Assembly: GCA_003427395.1 (NCBI GenBank)
Contig: BFEA01000103.1
Span: 2,889,047-2,926,771 of the forward strand
Source of the DNA: Chara braunii
Lineage: Eukaryota; Streptophyta; Charophyceae; Charales; Characeae
DNA length: 37,725 nucleotides
Direction: 5' to 3'
Shown here: positions 9,801 to 20,325 of the stretch, one piece after another
Layout: each line of letters begins with the position of its first letter
How positions within the stretch are numbered: position 1 is the first letter of the stretch
The notes under the pieces: model-generated
The model's database searches: none
Told to the model about the DNA's origin: nothing
The model's input: the letters and a program-made list of their open reading frames with translations, nothing else
Made by a program: the position numbers and the translations under genes

Positions 9801-11520
9801 AATGATGAATTGATCACAACATCAGAGTTGGTCAAATACAGTAGTGACAAAATCAGCACACTTCATTGTTATGGAGGGTCTTGATCATCAACAATGTGGT
9901 GTTGACCTCCACTTGGTACAAATTCATGATCTACACAAAGACCTTTCAGAGGTAAGTCCAAACATTTTTAGGGAGAGGGGATCATGGACAAAGTAAGGTT
10001 ATTCCACGGGTGGTCTGACTCTCTCGTATCTAACCCAAAGCAAGGGAAGCCTTGGGGATACTAGATCCTTTTTTTTCAGACCAAAACCCTTTCCATAGAA
10101 TGGATTAAGAAATCAGTATTCTTCATTCACATACCTTAGAAGGCCTTAGCTTTGGAACATATTCGCCTGCTGGCCCCTTCATCAATGGAAGATACATACC
10201 CCCTAACTAGAGTGGAGGATAGATTTTGGAGAATTCCTAGAGCACAATTGTTGTCCAAGGAAGAAGGGGTAAGGGGATTGGCTAGAAGCGATCTCACATT
10301 GGATAACTTGTTGGTGTCACTCTTAAGGACATGACGCTCTCCTCCTTTGCCAAACAAACGTTTTCCCTTCAAATATGAGGAAGTGTTGAGACAATCCTTA
10401 TTTGGAAATAGATGGATCATAGATGATGATGTATGCATTTCCAATAGTTTGTTTCCTCCGTGATCTCTATGGGTAAAAATGAGTGTTTTGAGGGTCAAGG
10501 ATATACGAGACCTGCCAAGAGGTACCGGAAGACTACGAACCAACTGAAAAAGACTATGTGTAAGAACGTTAATTTGAAAAAAAACTCAATATTAAAAAGG
10601 TTGACCGGGTTGATAATCAGCAAATAATAGGATAGGTGATTCATCTCGATTTGGATAGAGTTTTGGTTCGACTCATTGCAATTAAGAGAGGCCACCTCAT
10701 TGCCCATTCTTCCAGTACTCAAGTTGCTTTCTTTCTATTTAGTATGCTATATAAGACCAGAGTTCTATTTGTTTCCTCTCATAAAGGATGGAGAGCCTAC
10801 CAACCAGAGCTCCTCATTCCTGGCCTCTCAATAGGCCCAAGTAAATGACTTTGGCAATCTGGCAAGCGGGGGAAGCCACTCTGAGTCAGTACCGTCAAGG
10901 CTATGTACCGCTTATTGTGACCGAAGGTGGACATATCAGCAGTGATACAAGAATTATGGGCTCGCCATCTTAGTATAAACATAAATTTATTAAGGAATGT
11001 TAATTTTTCACAGGTGTAAAACAAAAAACAACGAAATTTGTTTCAGTAAAGTGACAGATTGTACATCGTTTCTTACCCACCAATGATTGGCTCATTGATC
11101 ATTCTTCTTTAGAACAACGGAGGCTAGCCTCTCCATGGTGCAAATCTTGTGTTTCACAGTTTCCTGGTAGAAAGATTAGAGAGACAATTGAGCATATTTT
11201 TTTGCAATGTCCAAGCTCGATCTTTTTCTAGAGATGCTGGGACTGTATTTGGAGGAGCCTAACCGGGTTGGAATGACTCTTGGAGTGGAGGACCATTCTG
11301 TTAGGTAATTGGAAACCTAGTGGTCTCACCACCTTCCAACAAAATTTATTTGAAATTAGTCGAAAGGTGGTGTTGTGGACTCTCTGGCGCTGAGTATATA
11401 TGTGAGAAGAGGAAAATCTGGATGGAATAGATATTGCAGAAATACTAGTACATTTTGTGCAAATTGAGGTGCGCGCACCATGGTCAACTCTTAAGAGCAA
11501 ACTCAATATTTTTTAGCTTA
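9801..11520 (+). pseudogene. LINE A connection and zf-RVT region
   Basis: The 10140-10500 stretch reads LALEHIRLLAPSSMEDTYP and similar, parallel to LALEQIARL in LINE B. From about 11060 the zf-RVT domain reads RFLPTNDWLIDHSSLEQRR, then WCKSC and ETIEHIFLQCP, giving the C-X2-C...H-X4-C pattern. It continues to the C-terminal Trp-rich helix (VVLWTLW). Stops interrupt it repeatedly. This domain ends L1-like ORF2 proteins in plants. Confidence 0.75.
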
Positions 11521-11910
11521 AGAAAGATATTCCACAGTGTTCGAAAATTCGAAACAGACTGGTTGGGGAGGTCTGAGGGGGGGGACTGGGTGAGGTGACC
11601 TGGCTAGGGGGGGCAGGGGAGGGAGTCCTACTCAAGAAGGACTTTCATCTTGTCTTTCGCGAATGGTTCAAGCTTCAGCCAGGAGACTCTTTTAGATCTC
11701 CATAAATTTTTTATGATCCTTCTCCGCCTTCTAGGGTAGCCCTTCTTGAATTGCAACGGTTCGGGATAAAGGAGGTCTGACATTACCACTTCTGGGGAAA
11801 TCAGGGGTAGGACAGCTTGGAATGTTGTGCAGTATCTTCCGGCCTCTTATGGGCCGAGGAGGCTATCTATGCCCCAACCAATCTCCACAAATTATTATGA
11901 TTCTTGTAAT

Positions 11911-12070
11911 ACGAGGGGACGGTAGACCCGCTTTCCAAAAGGTGAAGCTCCCCACCAATAGAATGGAGCCACCAGCTACACAACTAGAGGTGTATGCTCA
12001 TATCATCATCTCTAGCTGTTACAGCAGGTGTTTGTCCTTAAAAAAAAAAGAAAAAAGGAAAAAAAAAAGA
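11911..12070 (+). repeat. LINE A 3' tail and poly(A)
   Basis: GGGGACGGTAGACCCG (11915-11930), then CTCCCCACCAATAGAATGGAG (about 11948-11968), matches in order the 3' tail found in LINE B, LINE D and the fragment at 13551-13655. The hairpin stem is decayed in this copy. An A-rich tail (12040-12070) follows about 80 bases later. Confidence 0.75.
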
Positions 12071-13025
12071 TAAGTGATACTAAACTGGCCCCATGGCTGC
12101 TACTAAGACTCAAAAAACTGTACTAACCCATAGCCATGTGGGGTTGACGTGAAGCTGCTGAGTGGAGAGGGCGAAACGGGGTGGGTGGAAGCACCCTGTG
12201 CTGAGCGTGTTGTAGGCGGCCTTGCGCAAATGAAGTGGAGTGATAACAACGGTGACGCGGCTTCACGGTTAGGTACTCATGACTAAAGACTCAACGATGC
12301 CGATGACGAAGGTAGGACGTGAGATGGTGACTGGCCCTCGCTGGTTATCCATGTTGTATGCTGGTCAGGGACGATTGAAGGAGATGGCAACTTCTTTCTC
12401 CTCGCCAGATCTAGCTAGGTTTGAGATCGATGGGGGGACAATCTCACTGGTTGGGTGGGTGAAAGCATCCATGCAGGAAATGTTGAAGGTGATTGAGGAA
12501 TTGGAGGAGAGGTGTGATTGTTAGCCTGTTACTCTTTCTGATAGGAGCCAGATGGATGCCCCGATTAGCGAATCTTACGACGTGTTCGAATTGGGGTGTA
12601 CTCAGGGCGTTGCACTGGTGAAGACCGCGGGAGGGGAGCTGCCAACGAGTATGGTGGCGAATGGGCACTCTCTCCTCGGTCAATCGCTGTCACCATCGCC
12701 ATTGCAGCCCGCGCTTCATCTCACAACCACAACAACAACGTCAATATCTACAACTGAGGTAAGTGACCCGCTATGCGTTATAGACTTGTTGAATGAATGA
12801 ACAACACCTTCTCCAGTAGCGGATCTTTCACTAGGGGAGGCGCATTTGTTTCTCAGCCGTTCGCTGGTGGAATCACACATCATCACATCTACAACATCAA
12901 CAACAAAGGAAGTGAGTGCTCCCACGTGCATCTTGGAGTCGGCTCTTAAAAGGGGAGCACCATCAACGGGGGTGCCTAAAACTCTAGTTCAGTGTTTACA
13001 AACAAAAAGATTAGCAACCACAGAC

Positions 13026-13301
13026 ATCAAGAAGACATCTGATGGATCCGGTGAGTTTTTCAATCCACAAACCATGTCGCCAGCTCCTATGGGCATCGAG
13101 AAGACATCTGACGGTTCGGGCGATCTTTTTAATTCACAAATGACAACGCCATCTCTTACGGGCATTAAGAAGACATCTGACGAAACTAGTGTGTTATTCA
13201 ATTCACAAGCGATGCCGTCAACTCTTATGGGCATCGAAAAGACATCTGACGGAGCTAATGATATTTTTGAGTCACAACCAACCACGTGTGTGTGGGCAGT
13301 T
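13026..13301 (+). repeat. 69-base tandem repeat, four units, in frame
   Basis: Units start at 13026, 13095, 13164 and 13233, each beginning AT(C/T)(A/G)A(G/A)AAGACATCTGA. The period of exactly 69 bases keeps the frame and encodes 23 residues per unit. Substitutions are scattered and often synonymous by eye, which suggests that the coding frame was once under selection. Confidence 0.85.
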
Positions 13302-13548
13302 GACAAGGGGTGGGTTTTGTATCAGCGACTCCTCCTATCATTGGCGGCTACATTACGACTTGTACTCACCCCCGTACGAGTACAAGTCGTACTCATTTCT
13401 CGTACGCTACTGATACTCTAGGACCCTTACGACTTTTTTTTTTAAATGATTTTTATTTTCTTTCTCAAATTCTGATAAGAATCTGCAAATGGTGCTCAAC
13501 CAATTGTTGCTTGTTTTGTGATGTTGCACCACATATTGTTTTTCACAT

Positions 13549-13550
<2 letters not shown>

Positions 13551-13585
<35 letters not shown>

Positions 13586-13655
13586 AACAAGGCTCCAATC
13601 TATTCATGGGGAGCAACACGTGCTGGGAACCGGGCCCAGCGTCCCATATGGAAAT
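13551..13655 (-). mobile_element. 5'-truncated LINE 3'-end fragment inside MITE C
   Basis: On - the sequence runs GGGACGCTGGGCCCGG, a Cys-free noncoding tail, CTCCCCATGAATAGATTGGAG and then a 34-base poly(A) (poly T at 13551-13584 on +). It matches the tails of LINE B and LINE D. The hairpin stem carries a compensated change (see findings). Confidence 0.75.
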
Positions 13656-13769
13656 TTACATACAATTTTGAAAATTTGAGGTGCCGGGGTTTTTATTTTT
13701 TTTCTTAAATTTTGATAAGAATCTGCAGATGGTGCTCAACCAAATATTGCGTGTTTTGTGATGCAACAC

Positions 13770-13772
<3 letters not shown>

Positions 13773-13810
<38 letters not shown>
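13773..13810 (+). repeat. Poly(T) tract of 38 bases
   Basis: A homopolymer inside MITE C, next to a CGTAC-rich subterminal segment (13811-13890). Length may be unreliable in the assembly. Confidence 0.9.
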
Positions 13811-13958
13811 CGTACGGGGGCGTACAGGGGCGTACATGTTCCCGTGCAGATATTACCTGTACGTTTCGTACGGAAAGGCCCCGTACGTGTACGTTCGGTA
13901 ACGTAGATTGGCGGCTGGTTATCACGATGCAATAAGGGTGATGACGAGTGGACAGGAA

Positions 13959-14511
13959 ATGGAATGATTCATCGCATGGGGGGCGCTCACCTTTGAGATC
14001 CTCATATTTGGGCAGGGATTTGTTGGAACAGGGTAGGGTGCTCTTCTTTCTTACGACTAACTCTCGTGATCCGATTCCGTGATCTTCTGTGGTTTGTATT
14101 CTTTCATCGAAACTTTCAAGTTTTTTTTAGGCGCTCTCGCTTGGGCGTTCTTGCGCTGCTTAGATTCTAATTGATCTAAGTGGTTCTAATTGGTTGGAAT
14201 CGGCTAATGTTGATATTTTACTTGATTTGCAATGTATTTGCCATGTCAGCTTAGCGTTTGTTGAATCTGACCCCAAGGGGGCGAACTTCTAATTAGATGA
14301 GTACGTGCTTCGGTTTACTATGTGGCACGCCCTCAGGGGGTTAGGGGTTGTGGTGTGCTAACTGCCTGCATCATTGAGTTTTGGTGAGCAGGCAATCCCC
14401 TCGTAGGAGGTTTGATGATCTGTAGGTATAGATTAGAATTTTCTTCCAACTACTAGGCTTCCCTGCGGTTTGCTTTTGTGTTAACTACCGTTGCTCAGGG
14501 GAAGCTCGACC
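13959..14511. other. Non-coding interval
   Basis: No supported gene. AT-rich with short repeated phrases. It lies between the broken coding frame and the 3' end of LINE B. It could be the 3' UTR of the broken gene, but nothing shows that directly. Confidence 0.5.
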
Positions 14512-15232
14512 TTTTTTTTTTTCTTCCTGAAATCACGCCCCCACCAGTGCTAGTGCTGCTGATAAGAGCAGATACCACTAGACTCCATCTATTGGTGGGG
14601 AGTATCACCTGCTGGAAAATGGGTCCAGCGTCCCATATACAGAAAATTATGAGAACAATGAGAACAGTGATTGTGAGGTCTGCCAGCATTGATTGCCCTG
14701 CAACCTAAGGGATTGACTGAGCAGCCCTAGATAGTGTCCTCTTCACCCTCAAAAAAAGGCGCAAGATAAAACAGTTAAGGGCTGGTACTATTTAGCGTTG
14801 ATTCTACTCACTCTAAATCATGCCAAGTGGCCCTGATTTGCTCAGGATACTCAGATTGCCAGCATGCTACACACTAGTTCCTCCCTCCCCCTTTTTTTGA
14901 AGGGAGAAACCTCTTCCCCCTGTATCCACTTGAAGGGAGCTAGTCTCTCCCCATGTATCCACTTTAAAGGAGTTAGTCTCTTCCTCTCCCATCTTAACCT
15001 TTGAACCCCTAATCTCCCCCACCTGTATCCAGAACAGCTCCCCATCCTTCTCCCCCGTACCAATCTATTCCTACCAGACTATTTGCTGGGGGGGGGAAGA
15101 AGTCACGAAATTCATTACAAGGGCTCATAGGGATTGAACTATCTAGCTTGGTCCAGTCGTTGAAGACGAGACGGTACTTGTTGCCCTGCATCCTTCCTTG
15201 TCCTCTTACTTCCCCATGCCATTCTACCTTTC
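14512..15232 (-). other. LINE B 3' UTR, tail hairpin and poly(A)
   Basis: After the ORF2 stop at 15233 the 3' UTR runs about 720 bases. It contains a 33-base tandem repeat (14898-14996) and the tail hairpin GCTGGACCCATTTTCCAGC (- strand, 14629-14611), then an A-rich end at 14522-14512. Confidence 0.75.
14898..14996. repeat. 33-base tandem repeat, three units
   Basis: Units at 14898-14930, 14931-14963 and about 14964-14996 share TGAAGGGAG..., CTCTTCC and TGTATCCACT blocks, with the third unit diverged. It lies in the LINE B 3' UTR. Confidence 0.8.
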
Positions 15233-16249
15233 CTATCTTCCCCCCTGATTCCCCCCAAGCCAGCGTTTACTGAATTGATGTATTTTTTGCTTTATCTCAC
15301 TTTGTGTGTGCAAATGGCATATTTGTTCGTTGAGTTTCTCCCAACATGCTGTTATGTTCATATTGATTTGTTGTTGTATGCTTTCAGTAAATTTCGGTCC
15401 CTCCAGCCTCACGCCTTCCATCTCATAGGTGCAGCGGCGTCTCCACAGTGCCCAAAATATTGCTCTGCCTCCCCGTTTGAACAGATTGAAGGTGAAAGCG
15501 TCAGGCTGTTATGCAGGCCATATCTCAAACATTAGGGCTTTCCAATCCCATGGCCAGGGAGCTCCTGCTGTTTCGAGCTGGCCCCAGACCCTGTCCCACC
15601 ATCTCCAGAGCTAGACCGCTCTAGGGCATTGGAGAAATATGTGTTCTATTGTTTCTGACATTTTCCTGGATGGGAATGCATTGATGCAACATTTGCACCA
15701 AGGTAGGGCTAGTCCTCTCTATTCGAGAGTAGACCTGTCTATCAGCCAGTCGTTGGTTGGTAAGCATAGTTGTTCTACTTGCCATTGCAGGGAGGCGAGG
15801 TTTGCTGGTTTCCTCTCAGTTAGTTGGAACCATTTCACATTTCTCAATAACTCCTTGCTTACATTCAAGTGTTTCATCCATCTTGTTTCCACCTGGTCCC
15901 TCAGGAAAATCTTAGGGCGAAGAAGTCTGTAGGTCGCTTTAACTGTGATGTTGTCTAAAGTTCTAGTACATACCTTGTTTCTGCTGACTGCGGTCATCCA
16001 CACCCATTCCAACGGGTCCAATGGCAGTTGTGTTATCGGGGTGTCAGGAAATAATACCTTCCATCTGTCTTTTCCTCTCAGGACCCTGAATCTTGAGAGT
16101 TCATCTTCCTTTAAAATTTGTATATGCTCTATGTTGGTTCTTTGCAGAGAGTTATCGCTTCGTATTGTGAATATGTCCACCACCACTTGTCCCTTCGGCC
16201 TGCAACATACTACATTGTCAACCTCCCCCTGACGACCCCAAATTGCCAC
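15233..16249 (-). pseudogene. LINE B ORF2 C-terminus with zf-RVT domain
   Basis: The frame 16249-15719 encodes 176 residues, including LPLDPLEWVWM, TYRLLRPK, HLNVSKELLRNVKWF and LQWQVEQLCLPTNDWLIDR, which align with LINE D. After a stop the zf-RVT continues in shifted frames with EHIF-type and W-rich blocks. The C-terminal 62 residues (15421-15233) close ORF2. The domain is thought to bind nucleic acid. The relic has at least two stops or shifts. Confidence 0.8.
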
Positions 16250-17244
16250 CCAGTCAGACTCTTGTAGCGAGGGACCTTTTTTTCAGGATTTCCCACCATT
16301 CCAAAGGGATGTACTCTGTTATGGTTTCCAAGGCCTCCTCCGTTCTATGGCAATATCGCAATTTCCCTTTGAGTTGGTCTTGGGTGATCCAAACTTTCCT
16401 ATCTATATCCCAAATATCCTTTATTCTGAGAACCCCCTTTTTCACCCAACCTTTCCAGGGGAGTTCGCACAATGCAATACTTGGCCCCTAGAGTTCACTA
16501 TACCTCTGTTCCCAAATAGGGGTTGCCGTGCTACCTCATCCCATCTTTTTGGTTGGGGCTTAGCGTGCAGAGGGAGTTTCCTCCATACTTTTAGGAGGGT
16601 CGGCCAGAAGGGGTCATTACGAAGGTCAAATCTCACGTCTTTCCTTGGTGTGTTAGCCCGCAGGGGATCTTGTGGAGAGCATCACCTTGGAATTGGTCAT
16701 TTCCTGTTCTCTAGCCAAGTGAGCGGGTTGATGTGGGCCGGTGTCTCTAGGGTCAGCCTTGCGATTTGCTCAAGGGCTAATTCCTTCCATGGATGTGTGG
16801 ACTAAAAAGCAGGCGTTTAAGCCATTGAATAACCAATGCCTTAGTTTGTGATGCAGGGTTAATTATTTCGAGCCCTCCTTTCGCTTTCGACTGAATTATA
16901 GCCTGCCATGCGACCCTCTTTACTACATTATGTCTTTCAAAGTCTCCTCGTCATAAGAATGCGGATATTTGTCGCTGGAGGGGGCGTAGGTCGTCCTTGT
17001 CTAGCCCCCAGATGGCAGACCTATACCAGAGGGATGCCAGTACAACATTGTTGATTACGAGGGTCCTGCCGATTAAAGAGGTGTGCTTATCTTTCCATAG
17101 TGCTAGCTTCTCTAGTGGGGCTTAGAAATTCATTCACTGTTAGCTGGTGGCCTGCCGTTTGCCGTCAGGGAAACTCCCAGCACACGAATGGGGGCCTCTT
17201 GGGGAAGCCATCTGATTTTCGGTTGCTCCGGAGGTGTCACCCCT
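16250..17244 (-). pseudogene. LINE B ORF2 RT end and connection region
   Basis: Next to the left target duplication, the - frame reads GVTPPEQPKIRWLPQEAPIR and then VLGVSLT, the conserved IxxLGxxL block that follows RT domain 7 of LINEs. Degenerate sequence follows, with ELALEQIARLTLETPAH, FDLRNDPFWPTLLKVWRKLP and LRIKDIWDIDRKVW (compare LRVKDI in LINE A). Multiple stops are present. The upstream part of this protein lies beyond the composite insertion at 25786-27690. Confidence 0.75.
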
Positions 17245-17345
17245 TGGTGGAGGACAAGGTTGTCGAGCCCCCGCCCCGGACCCCTACCGGGGCCCCGGGG
17301 TCCGGGGGTGGGCACCCCCAACCCCAGCTCCAGACCCCCCCCCAA

Positions 17346-17393
17346 AAAAATAAAATAAAAAAATAAAATAAAAAATAATAATAAAAAAGAAAA
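17346..17393. repeat. A-rich simple repeat at the Penelope-like element 3' edge
   Basis: AAAAT/AAT-type repeats separate the GC-rich arm from the start of the left pseudo-LTR. It may be the insertion target or a tail of the element. The sequence alone does not say which. Confidence 0.6.
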
Positions 17394-19219
17394 GAGGAAA
17401 AGAGGAACTCTCGGCAAATAGTCACTCGCATGAGCCAGGATAGACAAGTACACCCTTAAAGAGCAATCCTGATCGCACGCAAAATTTCGAACTGAGAACG
17501 CATACAAAAAAGAGCAAAGCCCGAAAAAAACACATAAGAAACAGGGCTCAAAATTTGAATCCCAAAGAGTCAGACTCAATCCACCATATCCATCCCCAAA
17601 CCGATGCGGCCATCCCTCAACGCGTTTCTACTNCCCCGCCAGTAGCGTCATCAGGAGGAACCAGATTGCAATCGAACCACAGTTCAACCCAGGAGGCCAA
17701 AACCATAGCCTTGCCTCCTTATACAGCCTATCCTACACCTACGGTCCCAACGCATGCGAGGAATACCCATACAAAAGCCCCATCGATCATCCGTCCCCAA
17801 ACCCCCAGTGCCATAGAAGCATTACAGAGGCAGTCGGCCGACCTCAGTCGTATGATAATGAAGGAGCTGAGAAAAGAGGGCAGCATTCGGAAGGAAACTT
17901 CGTCAAGATCCCTGCACACACAATCAACAAACCAAGGAAAACACAAGAGACAAACAACAGGAAAAAATCCACAGGACGAAAAAACACCGTTCGCCATGGG
18001 TGCAGGAAGAAGAAGAGCCATAGGGTCCCGTCAAAGCGCTTCTTCAGAGAGGACAGGTCCGGGGCACACAGCCTAGCCACAGAGTGGTGTGTCAGAGCGT
18101 AAACGAGGAAAGAGGAATCCCTCGTACTGCGTAGAGTCGAGGACCAACTCACGTCACCGCCATAGAAACCTTCAACACACTAACTCAGAGGGCTCAAAAT
18201 ACCCCAGAGCAGTCTCACAGGAGTAATCAATCCCACATCCTTTCGATCAGAGCGCACCTGGAGAGAAACAGCGTCAAGATTCCTGCCCAGAACAATACGC
18301 ACGTCAACCGATTAGACAACTCGCCCAAGCGAGGAAGATCCGAGCACCTCCTTGAAGCATCTGTCTCCGTCACTCTGCGGGAGCCGCTACAGAGGGCACG
18401 AAGGCGACCCAAAGGCGATACCTGGGAACACAAAAAAACGTCCGTCAGCGCGCAGTCCATAAAGAGGACCTCATCAAAAGCCACTGCCAAGTTATAGTAA
18501 ATGCGAGAAGGACCAGGTCCTAAAAACCGTATGTTCGCCAGACCAGAGGTCCAAAAGAAGGCGGGAAAAGCAGACGTTAAGCCGAAAATACGAAAACCAA
18601 GCCTCAAGGGTCGCCATGCTCGATTAGAGCCCCCGAAAAATGAACCAGACCATAAGGCAAAGAGCAGGAGGGGTAACCATACCCAGATCGTTTCTAGAGA
18701 ACTGGTTACGGAGGTAAAGGCGTGCACCCCCAAAAAAAACCAAAGCTGGGTCTAGGAGCCCAAGCATGGCATAAATGCTCAACCATCAGAACAAAAACCG
18801 GGCCCAAAGAGCCGATCAGTCACAAAAAACGTGAATCACCAGAAAAAACAAAAGTCGGGCCTATAAGCCCGGGAATGGCCAACGTGCCAAACCGTCGGAA
18901 AATCCAAAGTCGAGCCTAGGAGCACAAGCATAGCATAAATGCCCATCCATCAGAACAGAAGTCGGGCCCAAGGGGCCGAATAGCCACAGAAAACAGGCGA
19001 ATCGCCAGAAAAGATAGATGTCGGGCCAATAAGCCCGGGAATGGCAAACGTGTCAAACCGTCAGTTGAAGGAAAACCCCTACGACGTCATGCGAGCCACA
19101 ATAGAAGCCTCCACAAATCCCGATTTTTCAGCAAAGCGAAAGAAAGCACGGGTAATTAGTTTCATTGGATAGTTCCGTAAAATAAGCTCGCGTCGAACGG
19201 CCAAGAAAGCGGTCTCCTT
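17394..19219 (-). repeat. Pseudo-LTR, 3' copy of the Penelope-like element
   Basis: About 1.83 kb, matching 23094-24840 with few substitutions and one 82-base segment (18459-18540) present only here. It starts within the last 19 or so codons of the RT frame and covers the 3' region. The only ambiguous base (17633) is A in the other copy. Confidence 0.9.
18740..19067 (-). repeat. 164-base tandem repeat (two units) with GC hairpins
   Basis: Units start at 18740 and 18904. Each holds a hairpin CGGGC-CTATAA-GCCCG or CGGGC-CAATAA-GCCCG and a GGGCCC-containing fold. The same pair occurs in the other pseudo-LTR at 24356 and 24520, so the duplication predates the tandem arrangement. Confidence 0.8.
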
Positions 19220-20325
19220 CCGAACCTATCTGAAGATAACCGGAAGAATCGGCACAGAGTACTGGTAATAACTCCAATCTTAGCCTGCTTGGACGAATAG
19301 GAATCAAAGTCCTGAAAAGACCCAAAAGTCAAATGCCCCAAACGCCAGAGACTATCCGCATTTTTAACGATAGCCGAGGTACGAATAGAGGCCCCATCCC
19401 TCTCAACTAGGACCCCAGCGAAAACCCAAGACTGAGAACCATCGTCAGTCCATTCAAGGCGAAGGTGATCACCATAGCAGGAACCAAAGGCAGACAAGAT
19501 GTTATTAGCGCGACACCGACCATTCTCGCCTAGAACCGCAAGGAAAATAGTAACATCATCAACTATCCGAAAACCAAAAACCAAACGTCGATCCATACCA
19601 AGGGATAGCAAAAAACGATTCTCCTCATAGGCACACAAGATGCAAGCTAACGAGCAGCTCGTGGACTTTCCCATTGGCACCCCAATCACCTGCCTCAGAA
19701 GTCTACGCTCAGACCAGATATACGTGAACTCGAGATCCAAGCTCACCATATCTTCAATATCCCGAAAGGATATGAACAGGCCGTCAGGGCAGTAAGAGCC
19801 AAAAGAAATAAAGGCTGCTTTCCCCCGTCTGGCTACATTAACCCCCTTGTAAGTTTTTTTCCAGAAGAGGGATAACAGCCAGGACACAGCGTTCCGGATA
19901 TCATGCTGGGGCAAAGACACAAACATGTCTTTAACATCAAAGGAGGCAGAAACAACATCTCGGACACTCGGAAGCCGCCCCAGGGCAACATCCATTTTAC
20001 GCAGCCCGTCGGGGAGTCTATCTACGGATCTGAGATCAAAGTTAGATCCAAAAGGCAGTACAAACAGCAAGCAATTCAGTGCCCTAGCAACCCAAGATGA
20101 AGCCACCCTCGTTGGTTCCGAAAACGTAGGGGATATAGGTCGCCATCTAAGGAGGTCCTTGTGTTTGGGTAAAACATACGCAAGCCCAAAAACACCCTTA
20201 GGTTCCCATCTCCCCCAACGTTCCAGTTTGAAGGACTGAAAACGACCCTTCATTCTTTCAAGGACAACATCCTCAGAATCCACAGCCACTGAAAAGTAAG
20301 TACTAAAATCAAAAGCCAGACGCAA
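19162..20325 (-). CDS. Penelope-like reverse transcriptase, C-terminal open segment
   Basis: This is the RT that would copy the element's RNA, probably primed at a nick made by the upstream endonuclease. The 387-codon frame shows FGLAYVLPKHKD and RWRPISPTFSEP (N-terminal RT blocks), SFDVKDMFVSLPQHDI with motif A Asp at residue 130, IGVPMGKSTSCSLACILC at 214-231 (Penelope and telomerase-like motif B) and FRIVDDVTIF with the Asp pair at 256-257. Ile replaces the usual Tyr before VDD. A thumb-like tail follows to TGA at 19162. The first finger blocks (FVCVPIDRN near 20390) lie upstream in another frame, so a frameshift near 20325-20345 splits the protein. Catalytic residues are all present. Confidence 0.87.
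   Translation of the reverse strand: MRLAFDFSTYFSVAVDSEDVVLERMKGRFQSFKLERWGRWEPKGVFGLAYVLPKHKDLLRWRPISPTFSEPTRVASSWVARALNCLLFVLPFGSNFDLRSVDRLPDGLRKMDVALGRLPSVRDVVSASFDVKDMFVSLPQHDIRNAVSWLLSLFWKKTYKGVNVARRGKAAFISFGSYCPDGLFISFRDIEDMVSLDLEFTYIWSERRLLRQVIGVPMGKSTSCSLACILCAYEENRFLLSLGMDRRLVFGFRIVDDVTIFLAVLGENGRCRANNILSAFGSCYGDHLRLEWTDDGSQSWVFAGVLVERDGASIRTSAIVKNADSLWRLGHLTFGSFQDFDSYSSKQAKIGVITSTLCRFFRLSSDRFGRRPLSWPFDASLFYGTIQ

Larger units (their letters stand above)
8955..12070 (+). mobile_element. LINE A: 3' part of a degenerate L1-like LINE
   Basis: RT, connection and zf-RVT coding relics appear in order on +, followed by a 3' UTR, a conserved 3' tail hairpin region and an A-rich tail (12040-12070). 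No endonuclease or ORF1 is present. The left edge coincides with the end of the Ty3 3' LTR, so the missing 5' half may lie beyond that element. Many stops and shifts show that it is old. Confidence 0.82.
13348..13906. mobile_element. hAT-like MITE C with 8-base target duplication
   Basis: ATTGGCGG occurs at 13340-13347 and 13907-13914. Between them the ends are CTACATTACG and GTAACGTAG, an imperfect terminal inverted repeat. Subterminal sequence is rich in CGTAC. An 8-base duplication is typical of hAT superfamily elements. No transposase is encoded. The interior holds an 85-110 base internal duplication (about 13438-13550 and 13691-13775) and a LINE 3' tail fragment. Joining the flanks restores the surrounding coding frame. 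Confidence 0.75.
12230..13958 (+). pseudogene. Unidentified broken coding frame with 23-residue repeats
   Basis: One frame is open from 12279 to 13347 apart from two stops (TAG 12522, TGA 12798), and resumes across MITE C to a stop at about 13956. A possible earlier segment (12230 onward) is in another frame. The protein would have an N-terminal part (LARFEIDGGTISLVGW then an amphipathic helix EMLKVIEELEERC), a Thr/Ser-rich linker that appears twice (TTTTTTSISTTEV and TSTTSTTKEV), and four tandem repeats of the form I(K/E)KTSDG...LFNSQ..T.S.MG. I do not recognise the family. It could be a decayed host gene or an ORF1-like transposon protein. In-frame stops and the MITE make it non-functional. 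Confidence 0.5.

Noticed and set aside
13026-13301. CRISPR-like array
   Set aside because: Repeats are contiguous, in frame and without unique spacers. The sequence is eukaryotic.
17610-17660. Hammerhead-ribozyme-like core on - in the pseudo-LTR (CTGATGA, a CTACT/AGTAG stem, then GAAAC)
   Set aside because: Penelope-like elements often carry hammerhead motifs, but here stem I and a cleavage-site pairing cannot be formed, and the second copy has CTAATGA in the core.
18227-18733. 168-codon frame on - in the pseudo-LTR
   Set aside because: The second pseudo-LTR copy lacks 82 bases of it, which breaks the frame, and no domain is visible. It is probably non-coding 3' region.
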